A stretch of 64,000 bases of DNA, from assembly GCA_964006375.1 (NCBI GenBank), contig OZ023265.1:115127358-115191357 (forward strand), given 5' to 3'. The stretch is from Tillus elongatus (lineage: Eukaryota > Arthropoda > Insecta > Coleoptera > Cleridae). Positions 45,306-59,344 of this stretch are shown piece after piece. Under the pieces are notes generated by a model. It searched no databases, was not told the DNA's origin, and saw nothing but the letters and a program-made list of their open reading frames with translations. Position 1 is the stretch's first letter. Each line of letters opens with the position of its first letter. A program made the translations under genes and the position numbers.

Positions 45306-46795
45306 ACTAAAAGTTGCAACAGGATAAGCTTCTTGAAGTTTAATTTTTTCTAATTAACCGATCTTATCAAGTAACTAACGATTTAGAATAGTCCTTTTCG
45401 TAAGGTTTTAATTGGTGCAAAACATATGATAAAAACAAGATGCAATTTCAGCAGGTCCTCGTTTGCAGGTAGTTTCATAGCAGATATGCATCTTTGTGTT
45501 CTTTGGAGCATTATTACGAAGACATAAACTATATGTACAAAAGCTATATGTTAAAAATTCATGCTGATAAATTACTTTACTGTAAGTTAACAAGGAGAAA
45601 AAATCACCTGCTAAAGGTGTATACATAAAACTATTAAAATTGGACCATTATCTTCTCTCTGTATGTCACCAGCAATGGTTTTGCAAACTTTCTCAGACTG
45701 TCGATCATGTAGTTCAGTTTCCTGACTTTTAGCAGTCGATAACTGAGAAAAAAATAAGTCACATTTGGCATAGGTATCTGACTGAAGTAATCCAAAACGT
45801 AAGTAAATAAACTATTTTGGATGTTTAGTCTGATGACAAGCATAACTTGATATTATTGCTACGGTTATATTGACTTCTTTTGTGCCAAAACCAATTTTGT
45901 ATGATCCATTATGAAGCTCTTGTATTAAATTGTTACTCTCCAGTCAGGTGTTTGCTACGCCTGTCATTTGTTTTTGATGATAGAATATAACACATTATGA
46001 CAATTAGGCATTTGCACTGTTACTGCAAGCAACGAAAAACTTAAGTACAGTATTCTTTGCCTATTTATTCCGCGTAGTTCAGTACAAAATTGAGACAAGC
46101 ACACGTTTTCTTCAGAATGGGCTAACATGATAAATTTGATAATTAGGTTCCCTTTCCCATCAAAGAAAATCTTAAATCAACCAGCTTTGTTTGAGAGCCA
46201 TATTATTCTCCACAAGAGAACAAAGGGTGCAAACAACTAAGTTGATACTCAAAACGTCATTATATTTACAGGTTCGGGCTTGTATAATCTTTTCTCGATT
46301 GTCTCAGTATTTTTCTCTGATTGATTTTTCATTGCACCAAGTCAATTTTATGTTTTTGCCTTCATTTAGCTGATTTGTAATACGTAGAGACATAACTACA
46401 CGTTCCAGCTCCACTATGTTGAAGCAGTTACATGTTTCTTCCACTGAGAATCTGAAGTGATTAGGTTTAAATGTGTGAAGGCACTTATATAAGCATTCGC
46501 AACGTTATTCCATTAGGAACGTCGTTTTTCAACATTTGCCAGTTACAGCGTTCTTGGAAACAAGTCTTGAACAAGCTTGCTGCAGGAGGGTTGATAGCAA
46601 TAGAGGTACAGCTAATGCATGTGTATTGTTAACTGACCCCCCTTTCTCCCATTGTCTCAAGACTTGTTTTTTCTATACCAGCACCGATTCTCTAGTTCTT
46701 CGACCGGTTCTGAATCCCAACTTTTATTTGTCTAGGTGCTTATCAATTTTGCTTTGTGTGTGAATAAAAAAATGACTACAGACTATAAAAATCTC
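45306..46795. other. No gene seen
   Basis: No recognisable gene. Short frames at 45408-45843 and 46191-46763 have no known domain. Confidence 0.4.
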
Positions 46796-46796
46796 G

Positions 46797-47155
46797 GGAC
46801 GCAGCAAGTGCGTTATGGTAGTGAATTTTCATAAAAATGTTTTTATTGCAAATATGTATTTTCTTTTTAAGAAAGCAGACATCAATTTTGGTTACCAGTA
46901 TAACCTATATAGAAAAAGCAGGCATCAAATTTGATTACCAGTATAACATATATAGTAAAAACAATGTGCCATGTTTCATCAAAATAACTTGATTGTTTGA
47001 AAACGTACAGAAATTTCCAAAAGTAAACCAAAAGTGTTACTGAAAAAATCAGTTTCTTGGTCAACCTTATAGGTTAATAGCAAATTGAGCTTTTCAAATA
47101 TGAAGCATTTAATCAAAATTCGCAACCACAACGCACTTGCTGCCTCCAGAATTTC
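46797..47155. mobile_element. Pair of HINE-like 3' ends in inverted orientation
   Basis: GGGACGCAGCAAGTGCGTTATGGTAGTGAATTTTCATAAAAATG at 46797 is an inverted 3' end. CAACCACAACGCACTTGCTGCCTCCAG at 47126-47152 is a direct 3' end. The roughly 350-bp unit is therefore bounded by two copies of the same end instead of a 5' and a 3' end. Confidence 0.7.
46872..46960. repeat. Short tandem duplication, period about 44 bp
   Basis: GCAGACATCAATTTTGGTTACCAGTATAACCTATATAG is followed by GCAGGCATCAAATTTGATTACCAGTATAACATATATAG. Confidence 0.8.
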
Positions 47156-47565
47156 TTAACTTACAAACATGCATTATATTTCGATGGAAAATGCAAAAAA
47201 ATAAGGCGTTTTCGACAAAAAAAATTATTTGTATCACCAACGACTTATGGGCCAGCCTCTGATTGTCGCAATAATTTTTTAAGATGTAGCTCAAAACACC
47301 GTATAATTAATGTATACAATATTTTTTCATATCTTGTGTAATAACGAATATATTGAGCTTTATTGATTTTTTACGAAAATTCGACAAAAATTATATACCA
47401 TTAAACAATAAACTCTATAGCTAAGGCTACTGCCAAGCATCAGAGAAAGGGTCTATTAGAAATGAATTTTCTGGAAATATTTTAGTAAAATGAAGGACAA
47501 TGACGGTTGAAACTAAGAGTTCGGTGTATGTAAAACATTCTTCTTGAGACATTTTCTTTCCATAG
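47156..47565. other. No gene seen
   Basis: No recognisable gene. Confidence 0.4.
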
Positions 47566-47599
47566 CCCGTATTAGATTCAAGTTATTTGCCTAAATGTT

Positions 47600-48562
<963 letters not shown>

Positions 48563-48849
48563 CACGTTTTTAATCCAAACCCATAATACATATTATCTAG
48601 CGATTTCATCAGCTTGTAAGAAACATTTGTTTGGTGAGAAGTGTCTGCCATTTTGAAAAAATTTAAAAGTAACCAAAAAAATAGAAGAAGATCATCTTTG
48701 ACGTTGTTCAGGCCTACCACAAAACAGATTATTCATTGCTGTTTGCTAAAGTGATAGCTATCTAGGAAGAGAAAATATCGTTTTCAATTGTTTTATATTT
48801 TCGAAACTTCAATTTCGAAAATGTATTGCAGTAGGGAACTCTCGTTCGA

Positions 48850-49140
48850 GCTTAGAAACTGTGTTCTCTCAAGAGCCACAATAAACACAAAAACACATAT
48901 TTAAGGGACTGTATAGAAGTAACAAACAATTTAAATATCGCCGTCACCGTCACATTTTTTTTATTGGCACAAAAATCTGTATTGCAGATGCATACTGACC
49001 TTCACTAGAAACATAAACCGGGTTCGCTCTTCCGTCGATTGCCCGTAGTATAACACACTGAGCAGCTCTAATAAGAGTGGAACCGGTATGTATTTCTAGT
49101 AATCGCAAGTATGCATCTAGGCTTGCATATTTGTTCATTA
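48850..49140 (+). mobile_element. Hammerhead-bearing repeat, copy C
   Basis: Shares CAATAAACACAAA, GGGACTGTATAGAAGTAACAAACAATTT and a CGCC segment with the copy at 58380-58460, then carries a decayed hammerhead motif (49035-49106). A further half-motif in opposite orientation (CCGGGTTCGCTCTT near 49017-49030) mirrors the head-to-head arrangement at 24 kb. Confidence 0.6.
49035..49106 (+). ncRNA. Hammerhead ribozyme motif, inactivated core
   Basis: CUGAGCA (49058-49064), stem II GCUCU-AAUA-AGAGU, GGAA, ACCGGU and A at the cleavage position (49088). Stem I pairs ACA with UGU, then UAG (49046-49048) with CUA (49096-49098) and CGAUUGC (49036-49042) with GUAAUCG (49099-49105). G8, the catalytic general acid, is replaced by C, and position 13 is G, so it must be inactive. 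Confidence 0.7.
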
Positions 49141-49529
49141 TCTAATTACGTTTTTATAAACATTCACTACGTGCCATGACCCGTTAAGGTTTTTCATATA
49201 AATACCAAGTCGCGGAAAAAATTGGTTGTGTTTTTCTACATGTAATCGATACTGCCGCGAGTTAATCACAACGAAGTATAAAGTATCTGGAGAACAAATC
49301 AAATGCTAAAAAACATACATAAGCTATAATGTTACAAATCGTTGGAAACCAGTGTGACATTTGATACACAATACTATAATTATTATGTATTATAATTGTC
49401 AACTTGATTTATACACATGATAACGGTAACTTTATACTCTGGTATAATCAGGACATACTGGTGCATTCTATGTTACGTACCTATGAGACTGGATTTTAAT
49501 GCCCAAAATCAACTTATCTAATGAAACTC

Positions 49530-49754
<225 letters not shown>

Positions 49755-52700
49755 CAAATTAACACAAATTACACCCCTACAGCGCAGATTTAGGGCTTAA
49801 TATTATGTAGACATCTAAGCGATAATTTAGAAAAGTTTAGCTGCAGCAATGGTAGCAAATTTTTACACAAATAACAAAAAATAAAATAAAAATTGTTTAC
49901 AAACATTGCATATCCTAAAATAATAAAATGTGGTTCGGTGAAATTTGGTAAACGTGTTTCGTTCATTAAGATTTTGTAACAAAATTAAATTATCTAGGTT
50001 GAGACTAGTTAATAAAATTTGAAAAGAACTTCTCTGAAAATATGTTACCATAGAGCAGCGTACATGACGCCTCCGAAATTACTATTGTCCGAATATATTT
50101 TGTAGATTTATCGATCTTTGAGTGAAGAAAGTAATTTTTGAGAATTTATTTTCGTAAATAAAAAAAAAGAGCAAAGAATCAAGACTTGCCTGCTTGATAT
50201 TTGATTTTGAAACGCTGTTCACGTAAGTATGTTCAAATGGCTAATGTTCTGTGGTATTTTTTTCTCAACAATAAAACGCTAACTGTTCTTATAGACAAAT
50301 GACAAATTGAAACAAATGAAACTTTTGGATTGCAGCGGCGTTGTCTTTATTTCGGGATGTCGTTGGTAGTAAGGAACAAATAATGCATTTTAATTTATCT
50401 TCCAATTACGTTTAATTTGTATTTTAATATACTAGCCATACTCTCATGGCGCCCACACTCGATTCGGGTCCTGCACCCAGGATCAGACACGCTACACCCC
50501 CTATTTTACAGTCACGTGATACATTATAATTGCATGGTTATTTCGTACCCATACTCTTTTTAGAATGTAATTTAACTGACACTACAGGGTATAATTATGG
50601 TAACTATTCTACACATCCAAAGTAAACTTTATTTATAAAGTTATTTCACTTAAAAATGACCACAGGAAGTATACTTATTTAACACATAAGATTAAAATAA
50701 AAATATTTACCAAAAACTAAAATTAGGATCCATATCAATCAAACACTAACTATAAAAGAACACCACTTAATAATAGTCCGATCTTTCTTCCGACTAAAAT
50801 GGTCAAATACGTCGAAGAAGTCAAGAGACTTGGCCAATTAATTCTAAATTACTAAAATTGCTAAGTGGTTAAGACGACATTGGCATGTTGTCCTCCTTTG
50901 GCAAGTTTTTGAAAAGTTCGCCATTCTACTAAAACATCCTTTAAACGCAGATACTGTTACTGGAATCGTATCAAAAAGTCTAATGCAGTACACAGTTTCA
51001 AAAAAATTGCTTGAAGGCTTTTCTCATGTATGGAGTTCAGAACCTTCATCGGGTCCTTTTCTGAATGGAAGACTTTATTATAGATGCTCCTTATGTGTAG
51101 AATTTCTTGAACAAAGGTGTCTGAATCTGCTTTGTCTGAAGGTTACTTTAAGACACTTTTTCACTTTCAGTCCATCATAATTAGCTGTATAATCTTCTAG
51201 AATATCATTTAATAGAAAAAATATTCAGAATATTTCTTTCTCATAGTTTGTATTAAATTATAATAATTAAAAATTAAAATTGCGACGGGCTCTGGCCCTG
51301 GACCCAGAGGTACACCCAGTCCCACCCTTATGAGGGCCATGCATACTCTATATGTAAGTATTAGGCTTCAGCTTCGTTTCGTAGTACATCTCATTCTGGT
51401 TACGATTCACACATTTTTAAAGACAAAGAAACTTACCCTTTTGTTTAGATCATCTAATATATTATCCAGTTTCTTTTTTCTACGTTAAACAGTCTTCATG
51501 CCTTAGAGGTGGTATTTATATAATGCCTTATAATTTTTAATACAATCTTTCTAGTATCGTATTGTAGTGATTGCTCTGTTGCACAGACTTGATTATTCTA
51601 GGTCCCAAGGACTTGCATATGGCCATAAAATTAGTCGTTCTTCACGAATACTGTCGTGTATAAACACAAAACATTGAGCGTTTTTCTAAAAGGCACATAC
51701 AGCAAAAAATATTTTTTGTTTCTATCTCTTTAAGCAAACAATACCACAAAATAGATAATCTTTTAAATTTACGACACCTAACAGCAGTTGCATCAACAGT
51801 ATGAAAGTCTATGGATAGGGTGTAAATTATCTATAACTTTTTTTGGAATACCAATATTGATTCGTTGTACCAGACACACCACCAGGTAGGTCATACTTCA
51901 GAATTCTCACTATTTTCTTTGCATCATCGTTAGCATAGAGGTCTAGAGTATTTACACAATGCGTACTTACTAGTTCTTACAAATTTGAATAAGTCACAAT
52001 ATATTATTTTCTTCAACAATCAATGAAAAAACCTTGTTTGCGCATTTAAACTTTTACTCCTAAACAGGGCAATACGGTGCGTACAAATTAAACTAGCAAG
52101 TATGTTTGCCTTCTTAGTAAACTTGCGGAGTATCTGTGGGTGTTGTCACCAAATCTAACTGGGTGCAATATTTTTTTTCTTGAAACAAACCTTTTAGGCA
52201 CTATTGTTGTGCCAGATTCTTCTTTTTTCATGTGCAAAATTATTTGGGCGCCCAAAAAGGCCTACCGAATACTCAGACGCTGCTATTAAAACTATACCCT
52301 ATTCGTAGTATTTTACGATGGATTCGTTGACTATTCTGCTGATCAGCAAAGCCACATGGCCGAATAAATGTTTTTTATTTTGAGTGTGTGGCAACTTATT
52401 TTTTGTATTTTAATTGTTGCACTGGAACAGCTATTACGTCTACAATACTACAATAATCAGTATCATTAGTTAACTAAAATGTAACTCCCTTTTTTAATTA
52501 GCAACCGACTAATGTAAATTATACAAAGGAAAAAGAATAATAATTAATGAAAAGAAAACAAAAAACAGAATCTTGATAAACCCAAAAAGAAAAATGGTAC
52601 GGAATTCTTATAGAACTGTTTTTGCACAACTAAATTGAAGTGACAGTCGGTATTTCAAGTGTATATTTGTTTAGAATTTGTTTACTTAGGTAATGTTTTT

Positions 52701-52875
52701 AGTTTGTTTCTTGGCGTACAGATTACGAGGCATTTCCCTCGGTATTTGCTATTAATGTGTTTATGCTAATCGAGTTTGATCTGGTTTGGATGCTTTTCCT
52801 ACTTTTACCACTTTTTTATGTTTTTTTTCCCTCTTTTTCTTTTACTCATAATATGTAACTGTTGCAACAGTTCTT
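49755..52875. other. No gene seen; two GC-rich patches
   Basis: About 3.1 kb without an assignable gene. Patches at 50455-50510 (CATGGCGCCCACACTCG, GGGTCCTGCACCCAGGATC) and 51282-51345 (GCGACGGGCTCTGGCCCTGG, AGGGCCATGCATACTC) stand out and share a weak inverted similarity around GGGC.CCATG. They may be the ends of an 880-bp MITE-like element. Confidence 0.35.
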
Positions 52876-52879
52876 TCTT

Positions 52880-53180
52880 CTTCTTAAGGTGCCGCCTTCT
52901 GTCGAAGTTTGGCGATCATCATGGTTATTTGAAGCTTGTTGACTGCTGCTCTGAAAAGATAATTTGTGAACAGTTAAACCACTCTATCAGATTGCAGAGC
53001 CATGACATTCTTCTTACTCCTACGCTGCGCTTTCCTATGATTTTCCCCTGTATGATGACTTGCAGTATTTGGTATCTCATCCCTCTCTGGACTAGGCATT
53101 GTAGTTTCCTGTATTTTATTTCAGTGTTTAGTTCTGTTTCATTTGAGAGTCTTGGCAACAGTTCTGTAAACATCTACAAA
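52880..53180 (-). pseudogene. LINE 3' end, same family as 4666-6735
   Basis: The minus strand reads LPRLSNETELNTEIKYRKLQ, YQILQVIIQGKIIGKRSVG and RRMSWLCNLIEWFN, and the DNA from 52885 (TCTTAAGGTGCCGCCTTCTGTCGAAG) closely parallels 4665 onwards. It is truncated at its 5' side near 53175, the usual outcome of target-primed insertion. Confidence 0.75.
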
Positions 53181-53213
53181 ACTTGTTTACGAAACGAAGC
53201 AAAAGCATAATCA

Positions 53214-53252
53214 TAAGATCGAACGAACTTACCTTAAGTGATGTTCGATCTT
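53214..53252. repeat. Small stem-loop with 10-bp arms
   Basis: AAGATCGAAC (53215-53224) and GTTCGATCTT (53243-53252) are exact inverted copies around an 18-nt loop. The loop contains ACTTACCT, which on the minus strand is a good 5' splice site (AGGTAAGT). Confidence 0.7.
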
Positions 53253-53259
53253 GCTTAAT

Positions 53260-54180
53260 GTGAAAACTTCGGTAAAGTAAATGAAGTCCCAATACCTTCT
53301 CCCATTTATCTACATTTCGTCTCTTACTGTGTTGCAACAATAGCTTTAAATTAAATTGAATATTAGATTGGATGATCTCAATAATGGTGTAAATATTTTA
53401 GACTTACGTGTATTATTAATATATAATGATAAATTGAGTGGCCTCAATGTGGTGTGTGATTGTAGTCAACACGCTGAAGATTATCTGATAAAATGTCACA
53501 GCCATTGTTGCAACATCCTTGAAACATGTCATTTCCGCTTGTATTGCAGTACATCTCGGCAATTAATCAGACGTAATTAATTCTGTTTAAATAGTTTGAT
53601 CACAAAGACATTAAATATGTGTTGAAGTAATCAATGTTATGTATGTATAGCTAATAGCGTATCATGTATATTATATGTAATTGCATTCCTTATATATCAG
53701 AATAAAATTTATGAATGAAATCTCTGTGAAAAATAAAGTACAATTAATGTTATGCAGTTTGCTGTCATAATACGCGAGAATCATTTGCTGTTTGTTTTCG
53801 ATAATTTGTTTGTGTTTTTTGTTCGTTCCCAGCTTTTTTTTGTGTCTTTATAAGGATATTTTAATTTATCTAGATCTAGGTGCTGCCTGCAAATAAAAAT
53901 AATTTCTTACCTGGATTATTCTATACAGCTAGACATTGTTGTGCAAATGCACCTATTTCTTAGTTATATAACAAAGATAAATAACAAACTCTTTTTGTAA
54001 GATAATGAACCAAGCTTTAGCATTTAATCATATCGATATGACCATAAAGTAGACAAAGTAAATCCGTTTCGTCAGGTACTAAACACTAGTCACTGAAAAA
54101 TATGTATCTTCATATAGCTATAATACACCTACCACGGGCTTTTGGCTGAATAACTCACGCAGTATATATAATCTGGCACA
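53260..54180. other. No gene seen
   Basis: AT-rich sequence with no recognisable gene. Confidence 0.4.
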
Positions 54181-54735
54181 TTTTGTGTTTCATAAAAGAA
54201 ATCGCTCTGTAGTCTGTAAACAATCTACTTGTCCCTCTAAATTTAACTGCGATAAAATAAATTTATATAGTCTACTGTGGATAGGTTTACTCATTTGTTT
54301 TATAGGTTCGGGGACAGCCAGAACAAGGAATTTCGTAAACTCTATGGGATTCTTTTGGAATCGTATTGTGAGGCGTTTCTATTAGTCGTGACAGAGCCTA
54401 ATAAAGACTCCCAAGGATACGTTTCCCAGATAATTCTATGAAGTTTACGAATTTCCTTTTCCCACAGTTGCCGAACCTACATAGGACGAACAAATACGTT
54501 AATCAAAGTAGATATATGAACATAGCCTTGCAGTTAGAAAATCTGATGCCACTGGAAGTGCATTATATTCATACAGGACACAAAATAATCTTCGACAATG
54601 CCAAAGCATCAATGGCCCCAGTGTACAACTTTAGAACAAAAATTATTAGTAAAGAGATCTAGAGGGAAAGATGTCCCGATTATTTACACAATAAAGATAA
54701 AGTCTTTCTAACTTTGATTACCTGGAAACTGTTTA
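54180..54735. pseudogene. Penelope-like element GIY-YIG endonuclease remnants, inverted copies
   Basis: On the plus strand, 54430-54720 reads across frames VYEFPFP, then RTYIGRTN (the YIG half of GIY-YIG), HTGHKIIFDNAKA (the conserved TGH.I.F.N.K block) and a tail with a final WK. On the minus strand, 54365-54300 reads ESHRVYEIPCSGCPRTYK, the same first block in better condition. The two copies form a roughly 63-bp inverted repeat (54302-54365 against 54420-54482). GIY-YIG is the C-terminal nuclease of Penelope-like retroelements. No reverse transcriptase is left. Inverted partial copies are common at Penelope-like insertions. Confidence 0.6.
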
Positions 54736-55006
54736 TATCCTCATTAGAAGCACAAGTTGACCAAGAAACAATTAGAAAGTTCTACTGCCTTTTCTCTGAC
54801 ACCGATAACGACCTGAGTAGAAGCACCACTATAAAGAACACAAGACCACCACGTTGCAGTTGGATTCCCCAGGTTTAGGATTGAACACACTGAGACCTTA
54901 GTGATGATTTCTAGTGAGGTTTGAGGAGTAGGCAGATTGAGTTCCTTTCCTAGTATTTTCTTAACCTGTCAATAATGATCCCAAAACAAATGCCGAAATG
55001 GCAAGC

Positions 55007-55082
<76 letters not shown>
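55007..55082. repeat. (TA)n microsatellite
   Basis: About 38 uninterrupted TA units, directly left of the unclassified repeat at 55085-55611. Confidence 0.9.
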
Positions 55083-55084
<2 letters not shown>

Positions 55085-55090
<6 letters not shown>

Positions 55091-55608
55091 GGTTTAAGTT
55101 CCTGGAAACTTCTTCATTTTTGGACAAAAATTAAAACAACATTTGTGTTTTTTTTATTTAACGACGTTTCGCCGCCTCATTTTATTTTATATTAATCTAT
55201 TAACATTTCACTTTTACGGTTGATTAAATAGAATAACGTACTTAAAGATTAGAAATTACAATAAACTATAGCAACCAAGGCATATTTTCCGGCAATTACA
55301 ATTGAGTGATGGTGTAACACACAGCTCTCAACCGTAAAAATCAAATGTTAATAGATCTAATGAAAACAACACAGTTAAATGTTGGATTTTCAACATCCTT
55401 GAGGTAATCATAATATATTTTCTAACGAATTTAGTTGGGTGATGGTACGACGCACACAGCTTTCAATAAAAAGCCGCGCATGGGGCGGCGTAACGTCGTT
55501 CACTCCAACCCACAAATGTTGTTTTATTTTTTATTGTAAATGAAGAATAAACCAAACCCAATAAAGTATAGCACAACTTTTCAGCAAAAAAACCGACCAC
55601 AAGTAATA

Positions 55609-55611
<3 letters not shown>
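55085..55611. repeat. Unclassified element with inverted and direct repeats between two (TA)n arrays
   Basis: AAAACAACATTTGTG and AACGACGTTTCGCCGCCTCAT (55134-55185) reappear inverted at 55479-55530. GTGATGGTGTAACACACAGCTCTCAA (55306) reappears in direct orientation at 55441 (GTGATGGTACGACGCACACAGCTTTCAA). No coding sequence. The GACGTTTCGCCGCC motif is of the kind seen in terminal regions of some arthropod retroelements, but I cannot name the family. Confidence 0.55.

Positions 55612-55696
<85 letters not shown>
55612..55696. repeat. (TA)n microsatellite, left flank of mariner
   Basis: About 42 TA units ending exactly at the mariner terminus. Confidence 0.9.
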
Positions 55697-56998
<1,302 letters not shown>

Positions 56999-57074
56999 TA
57001 TGTGTGGGTGCGACAACTCAAAAATAATTAACCAGTTTTTTTAGCTGCTTATACAGTTTAAAACATCCTGTATA

Positions 57075-57785
<711 letters not shown>

Positions 57786-57789
57786 GTTA

Positions 57790-58325
57790 TTAGCTTTTAA
57801 CAGCTATCTAGCTTTCGTGTTTACATAACTATCCTAGATTTAAACACTAGCTGCCATTGTAAAATTCTTGGCTTGAATAAAAAATCACCCAAACAAAATT
57901 TTATATTTCTCATCATCACTAACTTCTTAACTAATAACCAAAAATATTACTGAAATACTCAATGTATTCTGTAAAAAACAATAGAAAAGAAGTATTTAAT
58001 TGACAACGAAGATATTTTTTTTTGCTTTTAAAAAACTCACAAAGAGCGACTTTAAGGTACTACGAACCAACTGTTTTAATTTCTCTTTTCACAGTCATAG
58101 AATGAAGCGGTCATTATCTCTATGTTTTTATGGGTTATCATATTTACCAAATCGTTCTACACTCACATAGTCACTATATTGACTAACACCAGTTTTTTAT
58201 TAGGTTTTGCTTAGTCTACTATTAAATATATAGGGACCAGCCTAATCACTAGAAAACTAGTCTAGATTAGAAATTGCCTTCCATTGAAAAAAAATTCGTT
58301 AACTAAATCGCTATATAATAATCTA
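57790..58325. other. No gene seen
   Basis: AT-rich sequence with no recognisable gene. Confidence 0.4.
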
Positions 58326-58329
58326 TCCA

Positions 58330-58595
58330 CACTAAGTGAGTGGTGGACGTGCCGCCACCTAGTTGCGGAACCAAGTAGTATGTTGTCACGCCAGCTCCAA
58401 ATAACACAAAGTGTTAAAAAATAGAGACTGTATACAACTAACTAACAATTTAGAAAATTGCCAGCCCTGGCCCATTTCTACCCCAATGTAGGGACAAAGT
58501 ATGTAAGGTAACACTTTGTGTTATTTGGAGCTGGCGTGACAACATACTACTTGGTTCCACAACTAGGTGGCGGCATGTTTACCACTCACTTAGTG
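58330..58595. repeat. 87-bp inverted repeat pair
   Basis: The left arm starts CACTAAGTGAGTGG and the right arm ends CCACTCACTTAGTG. The four mismatches are all transitions. Confidence 0.92.
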
Positions 58596-58640
58596 TTTTA
58601 AGGCTGGCTATACTATAGCCGTATTACTTTTGGGGCATTT

Positions 58641-58713
58641 TTGCTACAATTAGTATGCCGTACTGAAGAGCTCTAATGAGAGCGAAACCGGTCTACTGTT
58701 CTAATTGTTGCGA
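58641..58713 (+). ncRNA. Hammerhead ribozyme, type I, all core residues present
   Basis: Core CUGAAGA (58663-58669), stem II GCUCU-AAUG-AGAGC (58670-58683), GAAA (58684-58687), stem III as palindromic ACCGGU (58687-58692), and C at the cleavage position (58693). Predicted cleavage is between 58693 and 58694. Stem I pairs GUA (58660-58662) with UAC (58694-58696), has an internal loop, then ACAAUUAG (58646-58653) with CUAAUUGU (58701-58708), a U-U mismatch, and UUGC (58641-58644) with GCGA (58710-58713). The internal loop in stem I and loop II are where natural hammerheads make their stabilising contact. Stem III is too short to have a loop, so pairing between two RNA copies is likely, as known for other minimal type I hammerheads. 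Confidence 0.9.
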
Positions 58714-58749
58714 GAAGGCATCTAGCCTTAATCTATCCAGTAATAGACT

Positions 58750-59290
58750 TGAATAAACTTTAATACGAGTCTACAAAATCTCTAAACAACACACATGCAC
58801 CAGCTTGCATCCACACATGTACGCGCACGCCTACACATGCAATAATCACCACTTTTCAATTACCTTTATGACAATAATAATCTCTAATATTAGTTTATTT
58901 GTGATCAAATATTATGTGAAAATTATCAGTTTTTTGTGTGAATAAAAATAAAATACTAGCATATAACGCAGGTCTAAAAGTAACAGGAATTTCAAGAGGG
59001 TATAATAAATCAATTAAATGGTATTTGTCTTCAACGAAATATTGCCTGTCTGTCGATATAAGCTCTAATTATAAAAATATCAAACGATCTTCCTAAATTG
59101 AAATTCCTTTCCCGCCCCATGGTCTCTAACTTGTTTACAAACAGAAACAGCCAAGCGAGTGCCTTAATTTAGTCCATACCCTGTAACACAAAAAGACAAA
59201 TTACTTATTAAACAACTCTTATCATGTTAATTGTGATATAAACTTGTTGTTTTATCAAACCTTTTTTAATTGGTCTTTTCTTTATTGTTT
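58750..59290. other. No gene seen
   Basis: AT-rich sequence with no recognisable gene. Confidence 0.4.
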
Positions 59291-59293
59291 CAG

Positions 59294-59340
59294 GTACAGA
59301 CGAAGCTTTTGTTAATCCGAACTTTAAAGAGCCTGACAAC
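59294..59340 (+). other. Possible 47-nt host exon
   Basis: A pyrimidine-rich tract ending TTTCTTTATTGTTTCAG lies directly upstream and GTACGT follows directly downstream, both good splice consensus sequences. One of the three frames reads TDEAFVNPNFKEPDN, with normal composition. The length is not a multiple of three, so it would change phase between introns. No neighbouring exon was found, so this is tentative. Confidence 0.35.
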
Positions 59341-59344
59341 GTAC

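Larger units (their letters stand above)
58330..58745 (+). mobile_element. Hammerhead-bearing repeat, copy B (best preserved)
   Basis: An 87-bp inverted repeat (58330-58416 and 58509-58595, four mismatches) encloses about 92 bp. It is followed by an intact-looking hammerhead (58641-58713). Blocks shared with copies at 24 and 48.9 kb define the family. No coding sequence. The arrangement suggests a non-autonomous element whose RNA is processed by the ribozyme, as known for retrozymes and for Penelope-like terminal repeats. Confidence 0.7.

Noticed and set aside
53128..53340. Minus-strand frame with a good splice donor near 53233, considered as a host exon
   Set aside because: The donor lies within a small hairpin next to a LINE fragment, and no acceptor or recognisable protein supports it.
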